Of a stretch of 64,000 bases of DNA, positions 37,371 through 45,257 are shown one piece after another; position 1 is the stretch's first letter; every line of letters begins with the position of its first letter. The translations under genes and the position numbers were made by a program. The notes beneath the pieces are model-generated. The model saw only the letters and a list, made by a program, of their open reading frames with translations. It did not search any database and had not been told where the DNA came from. The DNA is from RCIO01 sp040880025. GTDB taxonomy: Bacteria > Pseudomonadota > Alphaproteobacteria > Rhizobiales > Rhizobiaceae. The DNA lies in contig JBBDJD010000018.1 in the NCBI GenBank assembly GCA_040880025.1, positions 1 through 64,000 of the forward strand, given 5' to 3'.

Positions 37371-37413
37371 TATATTTAGTGTTTGTAGACACGCTTTGCG
37401 CTAGATACAGTGA
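37367..37413 (+). promoter_or_regulatory. tandem NrdR boxes upstream of nrdJ
   Basis: Box 1, ATACTATATTTAGTGT (37367-37382), is close to the NrdR consensus (acaCwAtATaTwGtgt). Box 2, GCGCTAGATACAGTGA (37398-37413), is weaker but keeps the CTA...AG/GTG core. Their starts are exactly 31 bases apart, the three-turn phasing typical of NrdR box pairs. NrdR represses ribonucleotide reductase genes when dATP is plentiful, so this is direct support for NrdR control of nrdJ. Confidence 0.78.
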
Positions 37414-37415
37414 GG

Positions 37416-37557
37416 CCCTCTCGAAAGAGGGAATCACCAGAACAGGGTGGAATTGGCATCCTCGCCCGGCGCGAGGGAACACGGTCCTTGCCCGCGGAGG
37501 CGGGACCGTTTGGCAGCCGGGCAATGGGGGATGCGAGGGGCCGGACGGGCGTTCCGG
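37416..37557 (+). ncRNA. structured 5' leader of nrdJ, candidate cis-regulatory RNA
   Basis: A run of nested stems precedes the coding region. Hairpin 37416-37431 is CCCTCT-CGAA-AGAGGG. Long-range stems pair GCATCC (37456-37461) with GGATGC (37529-37534), and GCCCGGC (37464-37470) with GCCGGGC (37516-37522). An inner hairpin pairs ACGGTCC (37481-37487) with GGACCGT (37503-37509), and a last hairpin is CCGGA/TCCGG (37541-37557). A conserved 'nrdJ' RNA motif upstream of class II RNR genes has been described from comparative searches; whether this leader belongs to it cannot be decided by eye. No B12-box or other cobalamin-riboswitch core was found. Confidence 0.55.
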
Positions 37558-37648
37558 ACGGCCAGGGTGCGGACCAGCGCCCACGGGGCAGACCAGGCAT
37601 GGCACCTTGTGGAAAAGCGCTATATCTTGGGGACCAGGGACATAACCG

Positions 37649-40600
37649 ATGCGCATTGAACGACGCTTCACAAAGGACGGCCAGTCAGCTTACGCGGACA
37701 TCGCGTTCCGCAAGGCGATCAGCGAGATCAAGAACCCGGACGGCTCGGTCGTCTTCCGGCTGGCCGATATCGACGTGCCGGCGCAATTCAGCCAGGTCGC
37801 GAGCGACATCCTGGCGCAGAAATATTTCCGCAAGGCGGGCGTGCCCGCGCGGCTGAAGAAGGTCGAGGAAAACGACGTCCCCTCCTTCCTGTGGCGTTCG
37901 GTCGCCGATGAGGACGCGCTGAAGGAACTGCCGGAAGACGAGCGCTACGGTTCTGAGACCGACGCGCGGCAGGTCTTCACGCGGCTGGCCGGCACTTGGA
38001 CCTATTGGGGCTGGAAGGGCGGCTACTTCAATTCGGAGGACGACGCGCAGGCGTTCATGGACGAGCTGTGCTACATGCTCGCCACCCAGCGCGTCGCGCC
38101 CAACTCCCCGCAATGGTTCAACACCGGCCTGCACTGGGCCTACGGCATCGACGGTCCCGGCCAGGGCCATTTCTACGTCGATCCGTTCACCGGCAAGCTG
38201 ACGAAATCAAAGTCTGCCTACGAGCATCCGCAGCCGCATGCCTGCTTCATCCAGTCGGTGTCCGACGATCTCGTCAACGAGGGCGGCATCATGGATCTGT
38301 GGGTGCGCGAGGCGCGCCTGTTCAAATACGGCTCCGGCACCGGCTCCAACTTCTCGCACCTCAGGGGCGAAGGCGAGCGGCTGTCGGGCGGCGGCAAGTC
38401 GTCGGGCCTGATGAGCTTCCTCAAGATCGGCGACCGCGCGGCGGGCGCCATCAAGTCGGGCGGCACGACGCGCCGCGCCGCCAAGATGGTGGTGGTCGAC
38501 GCCGACCATCCCGACATCGAGCAATATATCGACTGGAAGGTGAACGAGGAGCAGAAGGTCGCCTCGCTGGTGACCGGCTCCAAGATCGTGCGCCAGCACC
38601 TCAGCGCCATCATGAAGGCCTGCGTCAATTGCGAGGGTCCCGGCGACGACTGCTACGACCCGGCCAAGAACCCGGCGCTGAAGCGCGAGATCAAGGCGGC
38701 GAAGAAGAACTTCGTGCCGGAGAACTACGTCCAGCGCGTCATCCAGTTCGCCCGCCAGGGCTACACGTCCATGGAGTTCAAGACCTACGATCTCGACTGG
38801 GATTCGGAAGCCTATCTGACCGTGTCTGGCCAGAACTCCAACAACTCCGTCTCGCTCAAGGACGACTTCCTGCGCGCCGTCGAGCAAGACGGGAAATGGG
38901 ATTTGATCAACCGCATCAACGGCAAGGTCGCCAAGACGCTTCCGGCCCGCGAATTGTGGGACAAGATCGGCTATGCCGCGTGGGCGTCGGCCGATCCGGG
39001 CCTGCATTTCAACTCCACCATGAACGACTGGCACACCTCGCCGGCCGCCGGCCCGATCCGCGCGTCGAACCCGTGCTCGGAATACATGTTCCTCGACGAC
39101 ACGGCCTGCAATCTGGCCTCCATCAACCTGCTGATGTATCGCAACACCGGCCGTGTTGCGGGCGGCGCGGAAGCCGGCACGATCGACATCGAGGCCTATG
39201 AGCACACGGTCAGGCTGTGGACCGTGGTGCTGGAAATCTCCGTCATGATGGCGCAGTTCCCGTCGCGAGAGATCGCCCGGCTGTCCTACGCCTACCGCAC
39301 GCTCGGCCTCGGCTACGCCAATATCGGCGGCCTGCTGATGACGTCGGGCATCCCCTATGATTCCGACGAGGGCCGCGCCATCGGCGGCGCGCTGACGGCG
39401 ATCATGACGGGCGTGGCCTATGCGACCTCGGCCGAAATGGCGGCCGAACTCGGCGCATTCCCCGAATTCGAGCCCAACCGCGAGGCGATGCTGCGGGTGA
39501 TGCGCAACCACCGCCGCGCCGCGCACGGCCAGTCGGAGGGCTACGAGGAGCTGTCGGTCAATCCGGTGCCGCTGGAGGCGGCCCATGTGCCGCAGCCGGC
39601 GCTCATCACCCACGCCCGCGCCGCCTGGGACCGGGCTCTCGAGCTCGGCGAAAAGCACGGCTACCGCAACGCGCAGGCGACCGTGATCGCGCCCACCGGC
39701 ACGATCGGCCTCGTCATGGACTGCGACACCACCGGCATCGAGCCCGACTTCGCGCTGGTGAAGTTCAAGAAGCTCGCCGGCGGCGGCTATTTCAAGATCA
39801 TCAACCGCGCGGTGCCCGAAGCGCTGCGCTCGCTGGGCTATTCGGAGGCCGAGCTTGCCGAGATCGAGGCCTACGCGGTCGGCCACGGCAACATGAACCA
39901 GGCGCCCGGCGTCAATCCCGGCTCGCTCAAGGCGAAGGGATTCACCGACGAGAAGATCGCCGAACTCAACACGGCGCTGAAATCGGCCTTCGACATCAAG
40001 TTCGTGTTCAACAGATGGACGCTGGGCGAGGCCTTCTGCAAGGAGGCGCTGGGCTTCACCGACGAGCAGCTCAACGACCTTACCTTCGAGATGCTGCCGT
40101 CGCTCGGCTTCACCAAAAAGGAGATCGAGGCCGCCAACATCCACATTTGCGGGGCGATGACGCTGGAAGGCGCGCCGCATCTGAAGGACGAGCACCTGCC
40201 GGTCTTCGACTGCGCCAATCCGTGCGGCAAGGTCGGCAAGCGCTATCTGTCGGTGGAAAGCCACATCCGCATGATGGCGGCGGCGCAGCCCTTCATTTCA
40301 GGCGCCATTTCCAAGACCATCAACATGCCCAACAACGCCACGGTCGACGACTGCAAGTCGGCCTACATGCTGTCGTGGAAGCTGGCGCTCAAGGCCAACG
40401 CGCTCTACCGCGACGGCTCCAAGCTCTCGCAGCCGCTCAATTCCTCGCTGATCGCCGACGATGACGAGGATGCCGACGAGCTGATCGAGGAGCTGGTTTC
40501 GGCCCCCACCGCCGCGCAGGCGGTCGCCGTCACCGAGCGCATCGTGGAGCGCGTCATCGAGCGCGTGGTGCGCGAGCAGGAAAAGCTGCCGTCGCGCCGC

Positions 40601-41473
40601 AAGGGCTACACCCAGAAGGCCAAGATCGGCGGCAACACCATCTTCCTGCGCACCGGCGAATATGACGACGGGCGGCTTGGCGAGATCTTCATCGACATGA
40701 ACAAGGAGGGCGCCACCCTTCGCGCGCTCCTCAACAATTTCGCCATCGCGATCTCGCTCGGCCTGCAATATGGCGTGCCGCTGGAGGAATATGTCCACGC
40801 CTTCACCTTCACCAAGTTCGAGCCGGCGGGCATGGTCCAGGGCAACGACGCCATCAAGTCGGCGACGTCGATCCTCGACTATATCTTCCGCGAATTGGCG
40901 ATCTCCTATCTCGGCCGCCACGATCTCGCCCATGTCGACCAGTCGGACTTCTCCTCCACCCCGCTCGGCAAGGGCGTGTCGGAGGGCCGCTCGCAGGCGG
41001 TCTCGCACGGGCTGACCCGCGGCCATCAGTTCAAGGTGGTGACGGGCTCGTCCACCGAGACCAAGGGCGAGACCCGCTCCGGCGCGCCGGCAGGCAACAC
41101 CCCTGCCCGCTCCGCCCCGACGGCCCGCGCATCGTCGGGCGGCGGCGCCACGGTGACGGCGCTGAAACCCGCCATCGTTTCGGAGCTGCAGGAGGAGGCC
41201 AACGCCTTCAAGCGCGAATATGAGGAGCGGGCGAAGGAACTGGCCGAGGAAATCGCCTTCGAGGAAGAGCGCGAAGGCACCGCCGACATGTTCACCGACG
41301 ACGCCGAACGCGAAGCCGCGGAAGCCAAGGCGCTCGCGGCTGAGCGCCGGCAGCAGGCGCTGATGCAGGGCTACACCGGCGACATGTGCTCCGAATGCTC
41401 CAACTTCACCATGGTGCGCAACGGCACGTGTTTGAAGTGCGACACGTGCGGGTCAACGTCAGGGTGTAGTTGA
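37649..41473 (+). CDS. nrdJ: vitamin B12-dependent (class II) ribonucleotide reductase
   Basis: A 1274-residue adenosylcobalamin-dependent reductase turning ribonucleotides into deoxyribonucleotides, independent of oxygen. Active-site landmarks are HACFIQSV (Cys near 198) and NPCSEYMFLDDTACNLASIN (near 474). The long C-terminus ends in a Cys-rich ribbon (MCSECSNFT...CLKCDTCGSTSGC), which relays electrons from thioredoxin. Length matches the large alphaproteobacterial NrdJ. The start has AGGGA 8 bases upstream. No class I RNR gene occurs in the window. Regulation by NrdR and possibly by the leader RNA is supported by the upstream sequence. Confidence 0.96.
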   Translation: MRIERRFTKDGQSAYADIAFRKAISEIKNPDGSVVFRLADIDVPAQFSQVASDILAQKYFRKAGVPARLKKVEENDVPSFLWRSVADEDALKELPEDERYGSETDARQVFTRLAGTWTYWGWKGGYFNSEDDAQAFMDELCYMLATQRVAPNSPQWFNTGLHWAYGIDGPGQGHFYVDPFTGKLTKSKSAYEHPQPHACFIQSVSDDLVNEGGIMDLWVREARLFKYGSGTGSNFSHLRGEGERLSGGGKSSGLMSFLKIGDRAAGAIKSGGTTRRAAKMVVVDADHPDIEQYIDWKVNEEQKVASLVTGSKIVRQHLSAIMKACVNCEGPGDDCYDPAKNPALKREIKAAKKNFVPENYVQRVIQFARQGYTSMEFKTYDLDWDSEAYLTVSGQNSNNSVSLKDDFLRAVEQDGKWDLINRINGKVAKTLPARELWDKIGYAAWASADPGLHFNSTMNDWHTSPAAGPIRASNPCSEYMFLDDTACNLASINLLMYRNTGRVAGGAEAGTIDIEAYEHTVRLWTVVLEISVMMAQFPSREIARLSYAYRTLGLGYANIGGLLMTSGIPYDSDEGRAIGGALTAIMTGVAYATSAEMAAELGAFPEFEPNREAMLRVMRNHRRAAHGQSEGYEELSVNPVPLEAAHVPQPALITHARAAWDRALELGEKHGYRNAQATVIAPTGTIGLVMDCDTTGIEPDFALVKFKKLAGGGYFKIINRAVPEALRSLGYSEAELAEIEAYAVGHGNMNQAPGVNPGSLKAKGFTDEKIAELNTALKSAFDIKFVFNRWTLGEAFCKEALGFTDEQLNDLTFEMLPSLGFTKKEIEAANIHICGAMTLEGAPHLKDEHLPVFDCANPCGKVGKRYLSVESHIRMMAAAQPFISGAISKTINMPNNATVDDCKSAYMLSWKLALKANALYRDGSKLSQPLNSSLIADDDEDADELIEELVSAPTAAQAVAVTERIVERVIERVVREQEKLPSRRKGYTQKAKIGGNTIFLRTGEYDDGRLGEIFIDMNKEGATLRALLNNFAIAISLGLQYGVPLEEYVHAFTFTKFEPAGMVQGNDAIKSATSILDYIFRELAISYLGRHDLAHVDQSDFSSTPLGKGVSEGRSQAVSHGLTRGHQFKVVTGSSTETKGETRSGAPAGNTPARSAPTARASSGGGATVTALKPAIVSELQEEANAFKREYEERAKELAEEIAFEEEREGTADMFTDDAEREAAEAKALAAERRQQALMQGYTGDMCSECSNFTMVRNGTCLKCDTCGSTSGCS

Positions 41474-41484
41474 GGGCAGCCTCG

Positions 41485-42306
41485 GTGGACGATCGATTTT
41501 TTGACTCGGAAACTTGGAACACCGACGCGATTATATTTGCGTTGGTGTTCATAGTGATATCTCTTCTATTATCCGAAGTCATTCGTTACTTTCGGCGCAA
41601 AACGAAAACAATTGTCTGGTCCAGCGAAGAATACTGGATACTAAACCCTGAGGCTAGAAGCAGCGATGTCTTGGTCAAGTTTGGTGACATCGATCTTAAT
41701 TATGCGACACTCTCACATATATTTTTCTGGAATGCAGGAAACACCACTCTTCTAGGAAACGACGTGGCCAAAAGGGCTCCCATCACTCTTGCTCTTTCTT
41801 CAGGGAGGTTGGTCTCTGCAAAAATCGTCAGCGAGTCGGATCAGTCATGCGAGGCTAGACTCTCCACCGACGACACCTCGTTCTCGATAGCGTTTGATTA
41901 TTTAGAGCCGAATGAAGGGCTTAAGATAGAAGTCATCGCTTCGGACTTGAGCGCCGGCCATAAGCCGGCATTTATTAAAAGCATAAAAAACAGCACCTTT
42001 GAGCAAAAAGGGAAACTAATCGGAAATTCTTTAGGCTTGCGCTACGTAACAGCAACAAAGAGCCAGACATACATATTCTACAAATTTTTGATACTTCCGG
42101 CACTTATATTGTTTTTGCTATTATGGTTTGTTGTCGGCGTCGCTGGAATATATAGTTACTTTTTTGGTGGATATAATATTTTTGACCTTGCGCCAATCGC
42201 CGGACTTATTGCTCTTATTTTATTTGCCATTGTACAAACTAGAATTATGGGTGGGATTGAGCTTGACGACGCGCCCATTTTTTATATTCCGCGCGAAATA
42301 CAATAA
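41485..42306 (+). CDS. AT-rich hypothetical membrane protein
   Basis: A protein of about 273 residues. One N-terminal helix (IIFALVFIVISLLLSEVI), a soluble beta-rich middle (residues about 50-190), then two C-terminal helices (FLILPALILFLLLWFVV; LAPIAGLIALILFAIV). I do not recognise a family. The coding sequence is far more AT-rich than nrdJ next door and uses rare codons for this genome (ATA, TTA, AAA), a sign of acquisition. Start uncertain: GTG at 41485 follows GAGGG; a TTG at 41470 overlaps the nrdJ stop. Confidence 0.65.
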   Translation: MDDRFFDSETWNTDAIIFALVFIVISLLLSEVIRYFRRKTKTIVWSSEEYWILNPEARSSDVLVKFGDIDLNYATLSHIFFWNAGNTTLLGNDVAKRAPITLALSSGRLVSAKIVSESDQSCEARLSTDDTSFSIAFDYLEPNEGLKIEVIASDLSAGHKPAFIKSIKNSTFEQKGKLIGNSLGLRYVTATKSQTYIFYKFLILPALILFLLLWFVVGVAGIYSYFFGGYNIFDLAPIAGLIALILFAIVQTRIMGGIELDDAPIFYIPREIQ

Positions 42307-42405
42307 AGCAATATGATGTCGTCGGTGACTTGTTCTAGAAGGTCAGCTTGTAGACATTGCCTGTCATTGGCAAAGGTTAGCGGAGTGCCGTGAGCCATCC
42401 ACCTT

Positions 42406-42454
42406 CGTCATCCTAGGGCGACGCTGAGCGAAGGCGCAGACCCTAGGATCCATG
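42406..42454. repeat. palindromic intergenic repeat, CCTAGG type
   Basis: CGTCATCCTAGGG and CCCTAGGATCCATG flank a 22-base centre, forming a long dyad. The outer words (CGTCATCC...GGATCCATG) are shared with the element at 45880-45924 in the opposite orientation, so both belong to one family of rhizobial-type short palindromic repeats. Confidence 0.6.
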
Positions 42455-42801
42455 CCTGATTAGCTGAAACGCAATACGCTCGGCCCGGTCCAAGATCGTC
42501 CGAAGTGATTCGGGGCCAACACATGTTGCCGCAGCGATTCCGCGTCTGAAATCAAGGAACTACGTGTGGAGAAGCTGGGGAAAACGGGCATATCCACAGC
42601 AAACGCAAAAAAGCGCTTGCCTGAAGACGGCGGCCACATATGGTAATAGGCAGTCAAGGGACGCCTATATCTAGCGGTCAAGAGACCAAGGCTAACTCTT
42701 GGTGCGATTCTCGGTCTAGGTCAAGTTTGGCTGTGGAGAACAGGTACAACGGAAAAGGGGATGGACTCTCGCGGAGCAATTGAGCGAGCCTCAAAAAGAA
42801 A

Positions 42802-42829
42802 GGCGACGTGACTCCTACATCACGTCGCC
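42802..42829 (-). terminator. strong intrinsic terminator on the minus strand
   Basis: GGCGACGTGA / TCACGTCGCC is a perfect 10-bp stem with an 8-base loop. On the minus strand it is followed by TTTCTTTTTG, a good U-tract. No recognised minus-strand gene lies directly upstream of it; the nearest plus-strand gene starts at 42970. Confidence 0.7.
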
Positions 42830-42969
42830 CCTGGAACGGCCAAGGCGGACCCGCCGCCCTTGCGTCCATGTGCTTTTGCAAGCGTGGGCATGCTGTTCTG
42901 CCGACTAACGGATGTCAAGCGCGCGAGCGCCTGACGTTGAGTGATGCGGGAGAAAGGAGAAATGCCCAC

Positions 42970-43176
42970 ATGGCGCGCTACTATGTGAACAGAAACGCGC
43001 AGTCGAATGGCGACCATGAAGTGCATACCACTGGTTGCAGCTTCATGCCCGAGCCGGAAAACCGAATTTATCTCGGCGATTTCAGCTCGTGCCAACCGGC
43101 GGTTCGCGAAGCGAAGAAGCACTACCATCAGGCAAACGGCTGCTATTATTGCAGCCTTCCCTGTCACACCCAGTAA
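42970..43176 (+). CDS. 68-residue Cys/His-rich conserved protein
   Basis: A small protein opening MARYYVNRNAQSNGDHEVHT with the pattern H-T-x-G-C, YLGDF, C (near 41), A-V-R-E-A-K and NGCYYCSLPCHT, five cysteines and several histidines in zinc-ligand spacing. Near-identical small proteins occur in many unrelated bacteria as uncharacterised orphans. AAAGGAG lies 12 bases before the ATG. It is followed 180 bases later by a Cas2-fold gene, and a hairpin at 43200-43231 separates them. Function unknown; a metal-binding or nucleic-acid role is a guess. Confidence 0.75.
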   Translation: MARYYVNRNAQSNGDHEVHTTGCSFMPEPENRIYLGDFSSCQPAVREAKKHYHQANGCYYCSLPCHTQ

Positions 43177-43199
43177 GTTGTGCGACTTCCTCCCATAAC

Positions 43200-43231
43200 C
43201 CCAAAGCCGGTTCGGAAGGATCGGCTTTGGG
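43200..43231 (+). terminator. hairpin after the 68-residue gene
   Basis: CCCAAAGCCG / CGGCTTTGGG, a 10-bp stem with a 12-base loop, 24 bases after the stop. No T-run follows it, so it may instead protect the mRNA end. Confidence 0.55.
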
Positions 43232-43356
43232 CACCGCAACAATGGCCAATGCCTGGGCTACGCGAAACGACCGGACGAGTTCTGTCGAATCCAAGATTAC
43301 GTCTGGTCAACAAGTCGTTTGGTGGGGCAGAGGCGCCAATCACGAACGAGACGGAT

Positions 43357-43647
43357 ATGGCTAACAACGTGCATGTTTCATACGACCTGTATCAGCCTGG
43401 TCAGAACTACGAGGACGTGATCACCAAGATCAAATCGCTAGGAAGCTGGGCAAAAATCCACAAGTCGTTCTGGTATCTGGACACCTCGCTTTCCGCCGAA
43501 CAGGTCGCGAAAGCGGTGTGGTCCGTCATGGATCAGAATGACAGCCTCTACGTTGTGGATGCCACACACAACACAGCGTACTGGTACAATCTGAGCCCGG
43601 AAGCTGCCCAACATATTCAGCAGCACTGGTACTCGAAGGCTGCATAA
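43357..43647 (+). CDS. Cas2-fold small protein (SinR-like family)
   Basis: A 96-residue protein, MANNVHVSYDLYQPGQNYED then IKSLGSWAKIHKSFWYLDT and DSLYVVDATHNTAYWYNLS. The pattern V-S-Y-D-L at strand 1, a K-S-F-W-Y-L strand, and a final DATHN strand is that of the ferredoxin-like Cas2/VapD/SinR fold. There is no CRISPR array or cas1 nearby, so it is not a CRISPR gene. VapD relatives are ribonucleases; activity here is not established. The ATG at 43357 has only a weak upstream site. Confidence 0.7.
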   Translation: MANNVHVSYDLYQPGQNYEDVITKIKSLGSWAKIHKSFWYLDTSLSAEQVAKAVWSVMDQNDSLYVVDATHNTAYWYNLSPEAAQHIQQHWYSKAA

Positions 43648-43667
43648 CGCCGCCGATGAAATCTGAA

Positions 43668-43694
43668 GGCGCCGCTCTTGTTTAGGGCGGCGCC
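43668..43694 (+). terminator. hairpin after the Cas2-fold gene
   Basis: GGCGCCGC / GCGGCGCC, an 8-bp stem with an 11-base loop 20 bases after the stop codon. It is followed by CCTACGG, not a T-run. Confidence 0.55.
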
Positions 43695-43753
43695 CCTACG
43701 GCGTAGGCATAATGCACTGACGAAGGTTTCGACTCAGAGGCTGGTGTTACCAG

Positions 43754-43951
43754 CTACAAATTCGTCGCGCGGTTCCACCGACCGCCGATTGTAATCCTTT
43801 CGCGCCTCAACTGTTCCGTCTCTGCCGCATACCGGCGGACGTTCCCGAACTTCATGTCCATGTGCCGAGGGCAGCAGCCGTTCGCCTTGTGCGGCTTGCA
43901 CAGAAGACAGCCAGCCTGAGCGGCCTTCGGCCGCTTGCGCTTGTGATGCAT
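43754..43951 (-). CDS. 65-residue basic CxxC protein
   Basis: A small protein starting MHHKRKRPKAAQAGCLLCKP, then HKANGCCPRHMDMKFGN. The start is set by a strong Shine-Dalgarno GGAGGT 7 bases upstream. The basic head followed by AGCLLCKPHKANG recurs in small uncharacterised proteins of many bacteria. Two Cys pairs (C15, C18 and a CC) could bind zinc. It lies on the minus strand, opposite the thermonuclease gene, within the accessory cluster of tiny genes. Confidence 0.65.
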   Translation of the reverse strand: MHHKRKRPKAAQAGCLLCKPHKANGCCPRHMDMKFGNVRRYAAETEQLRRERITIGGRWNRATNL

Positions 43952-44151
43952 GAGAAGTACCTCCGTAGACCGGTGCGCCCCTGGCGGCGCACGCGCATCT
44001 TCCGGAGATTGTCGGCGAGGGCGTGCATTGGCGGGATCATAGGCAGAGCCGCCACCACCGTCGAGCATCCCCTCAAATCCCGCCCTCTCCCTTAACCCGC
44101 CGGTAGCATCCCGCGCCCCAAACTCAGCGCTCCTTGGCGGAGCTTGGCTGG

Positions 44152-44730
44152 ATGGCGCAATCCATCTCTTTTCGGAAACACAGGCGCGCGCGGGCGCAGC
44201 GCCGGCGCGGAGGCATCCGGCGCGCGCTCACCCGCATCTACGGCTTTGCCGCGCTGGCGGCGGTGGTCGGCATCGGCATCGCCGCCAGCGGCGCCCTGCC
44301 CCCGCTCGACCGCTTCACCCACGACCCGCTCGACGGCATCGTGTCGCTATGGCAGCCGCCTGAGCCGGAAGTCGTCACCAGCCGCCATTTCCCGATCTGC
44401 TCGTCCGGCGCGCGCGTCGACTGCATCGTCGACGGCGACACGTTCTGGATCGGCGGCGAGAAAGTCCGCATCGCCGACATCGACACGCCCGAAATCAGCG
44501 AACCCAAATGCCGCGGCGAGCGCGAACTGGGCGAGCAGGCCAAACGGCGGCTGCACCAGCTGATGAATGCCGGCCCGGTCGAGCTGCGCCGTTCGGGCTC
44601 TCGCGACACCGACCGCTACGGCCGCCTGCTGCGCACCGTCCACCGAAACGGCCGCTCGCTCGGCGACATTCTCGTGTCTGAAGGCCTGGCCCACCGCTGG
44701 AGCGGGCGGCGCGAATCGTGGTGTGGCTAG
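44152..44730 (+). CDS. thermonuclease (SNase-like) family protein, membrane-anchored
   Basis: A 192-residue protein. A basic head and one helix (IYGFAALAAVVGIGIAA) anchor a staphylococcal-nuclease-like domain on the far side of the inner membrane. Catalytic-site elements are CIVDGDTFWIGGEKVRIADI (Asp pair and Arg), GERELGEQAK (Glu/Lys), and TDRYGRLLRTV (second Arg). Ca2+-dependent phosphodiesterase activity is likely if D and R hold. Start ATG at 44152 chosen; an upstream TTG is possible. Confidence 0.83.
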   Translation: MAQSISFRKHRRARAQRRRGGIRRALTRIYGFAALAAVVGIGIAASGALPPLDRFTHDPLDGIVSLWQPPEPEVVTSRHFPICSSGARVDCIVDGDTFWIGGEKVRIADIDTPEISEPKCRGERELGEQAKRRLHQLMNAGPVELRRSGSRDTDRYGRLLRTVHRNGRSLGDILVSEGLAHRWSGRRESWCG

Positions 44731-44750
44731 CGGGCACAACGCTGGTGTCC

Positions 44751-44776
44751 CCCTCTCCCCGTTCACGGGGAGAGGG
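44751..44776. repeat. palindromic repeat after the thermonuclease gene
   Basis: CCCTCTCCCCG-TTCA-CGGGGAGAGGG is a perfect 11-bp stem with a 4-base loop, followed by TAAGGGTGAGGGGC. This phrase is a widespread intergenic repeat in alphaproteobacterial genomes and may double as a transcription stop. Confidence 0.65.
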
Positions 44777-44948
44777 TAAGGGTGAGGGGCGACGCCTCAC
44801 ATCGGCAAGTGCGGCGCGGGAGCAAGCTGGTGCGGCGTCGGGGTGAGCAGCTTCCGCAGGCTCGGTGTCGAGGAGGGCTCACGGAACCGCAGGCGCATCC
44901 GGGCGTTTACCTTTCGTTTTCACGCACTCATTTCAAAACGAGGGAAAA

Positions 44949-45110
44949 ATGTCCGTTCTTGTCAGCGTCCTGATCACCTTTCTGGTCGTCATCCTGATCC
45001 TCTATCTGGTGCAGCGCCTGCCGATCGAAGGGCGCATCCGGCAGATCATCCAGATCGTCGTCATTATCATCGGCGTCATCTCGCTGCTGCGCTATCTGGC
45101 GGTGTTTTAG
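44949..45110 (+). CDS. 53-residue two-helix membrane protein (Thivi_2564-like)
   Basis: A small, very hydrophobic protein: MSVLVSVLITFLVVILILYL, a short polar turn with QRLPIEGRIRQ, then a second helix (IIQIVVIIIGVISLLRYL). This matches the small 'Thivi_2564 family' membrane proteins of unknown function. The preceding AGGGAAAA provides a modest ribosome site. Confidence 0.7.
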   Translation: MSVLVSVLITFLVVILILYLVQRLPIEGRIRQIIQIVVIIIGVISLLRYLAVF

Positions 45111-45257
45111 GCCGGTCGGGAACAGAGCGGGCCGGCGTGGACAATGTGCCCGCGCTGCGCCCTGCCTGACGCTGTTCTCCACGAGGTGATCAATGATTTC
45201 GCTGTTCATCAGTTTGGATACATCGCGTTTCATGGCTTGAGCACTCCGAACATCGGC

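Larger units (their letters stand above)
42307..42969. other. 660-base intergenic region with repeats and a minus-strand terminator
   Basis: No convincing protein gene. It holds the CCTAGG dyad repeat (42406-42454), a stretch with two TGTGGA/TCCACA words that only superficially resembles DnaA boxes, and a strong hairpin oriented for the minus strand (42802-42829). The last bases supply GGGAGAAAGGAG upstream of the 68-residue gene. Confidence 0.5.

Noticed and set aside
37416..37648. Cobalamin riboswitch before nrdJ
   Set aside because: The B12-box (AGCCAGGAGACC-like) and the CCCGCAACTGT core are missing, and B12 repression of a B12-dependent enzyme would be unexpected.
38207..40264. A 685-residue open frame antisense to nrdJ
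   Set aside because: nrdJ is unmistakable on the other strand; the antisense frame is open only because of the strong third-position GC bias and shows no motif or ribosome site.
42560..42740. DnaA boxes / replication origin
   Set aside because: Only one near-match (ATATCCACA) and isolated TGTGGA words; no cluster, no AT-rich unwinding region, no dnaA or parAB.
43357..43647. Cas2 of a CRISPR system
   Set aside because: No repeat-spacer array, cas1 or effector gene in the window; the protein fits the SinR/VapD-like side of the fold.
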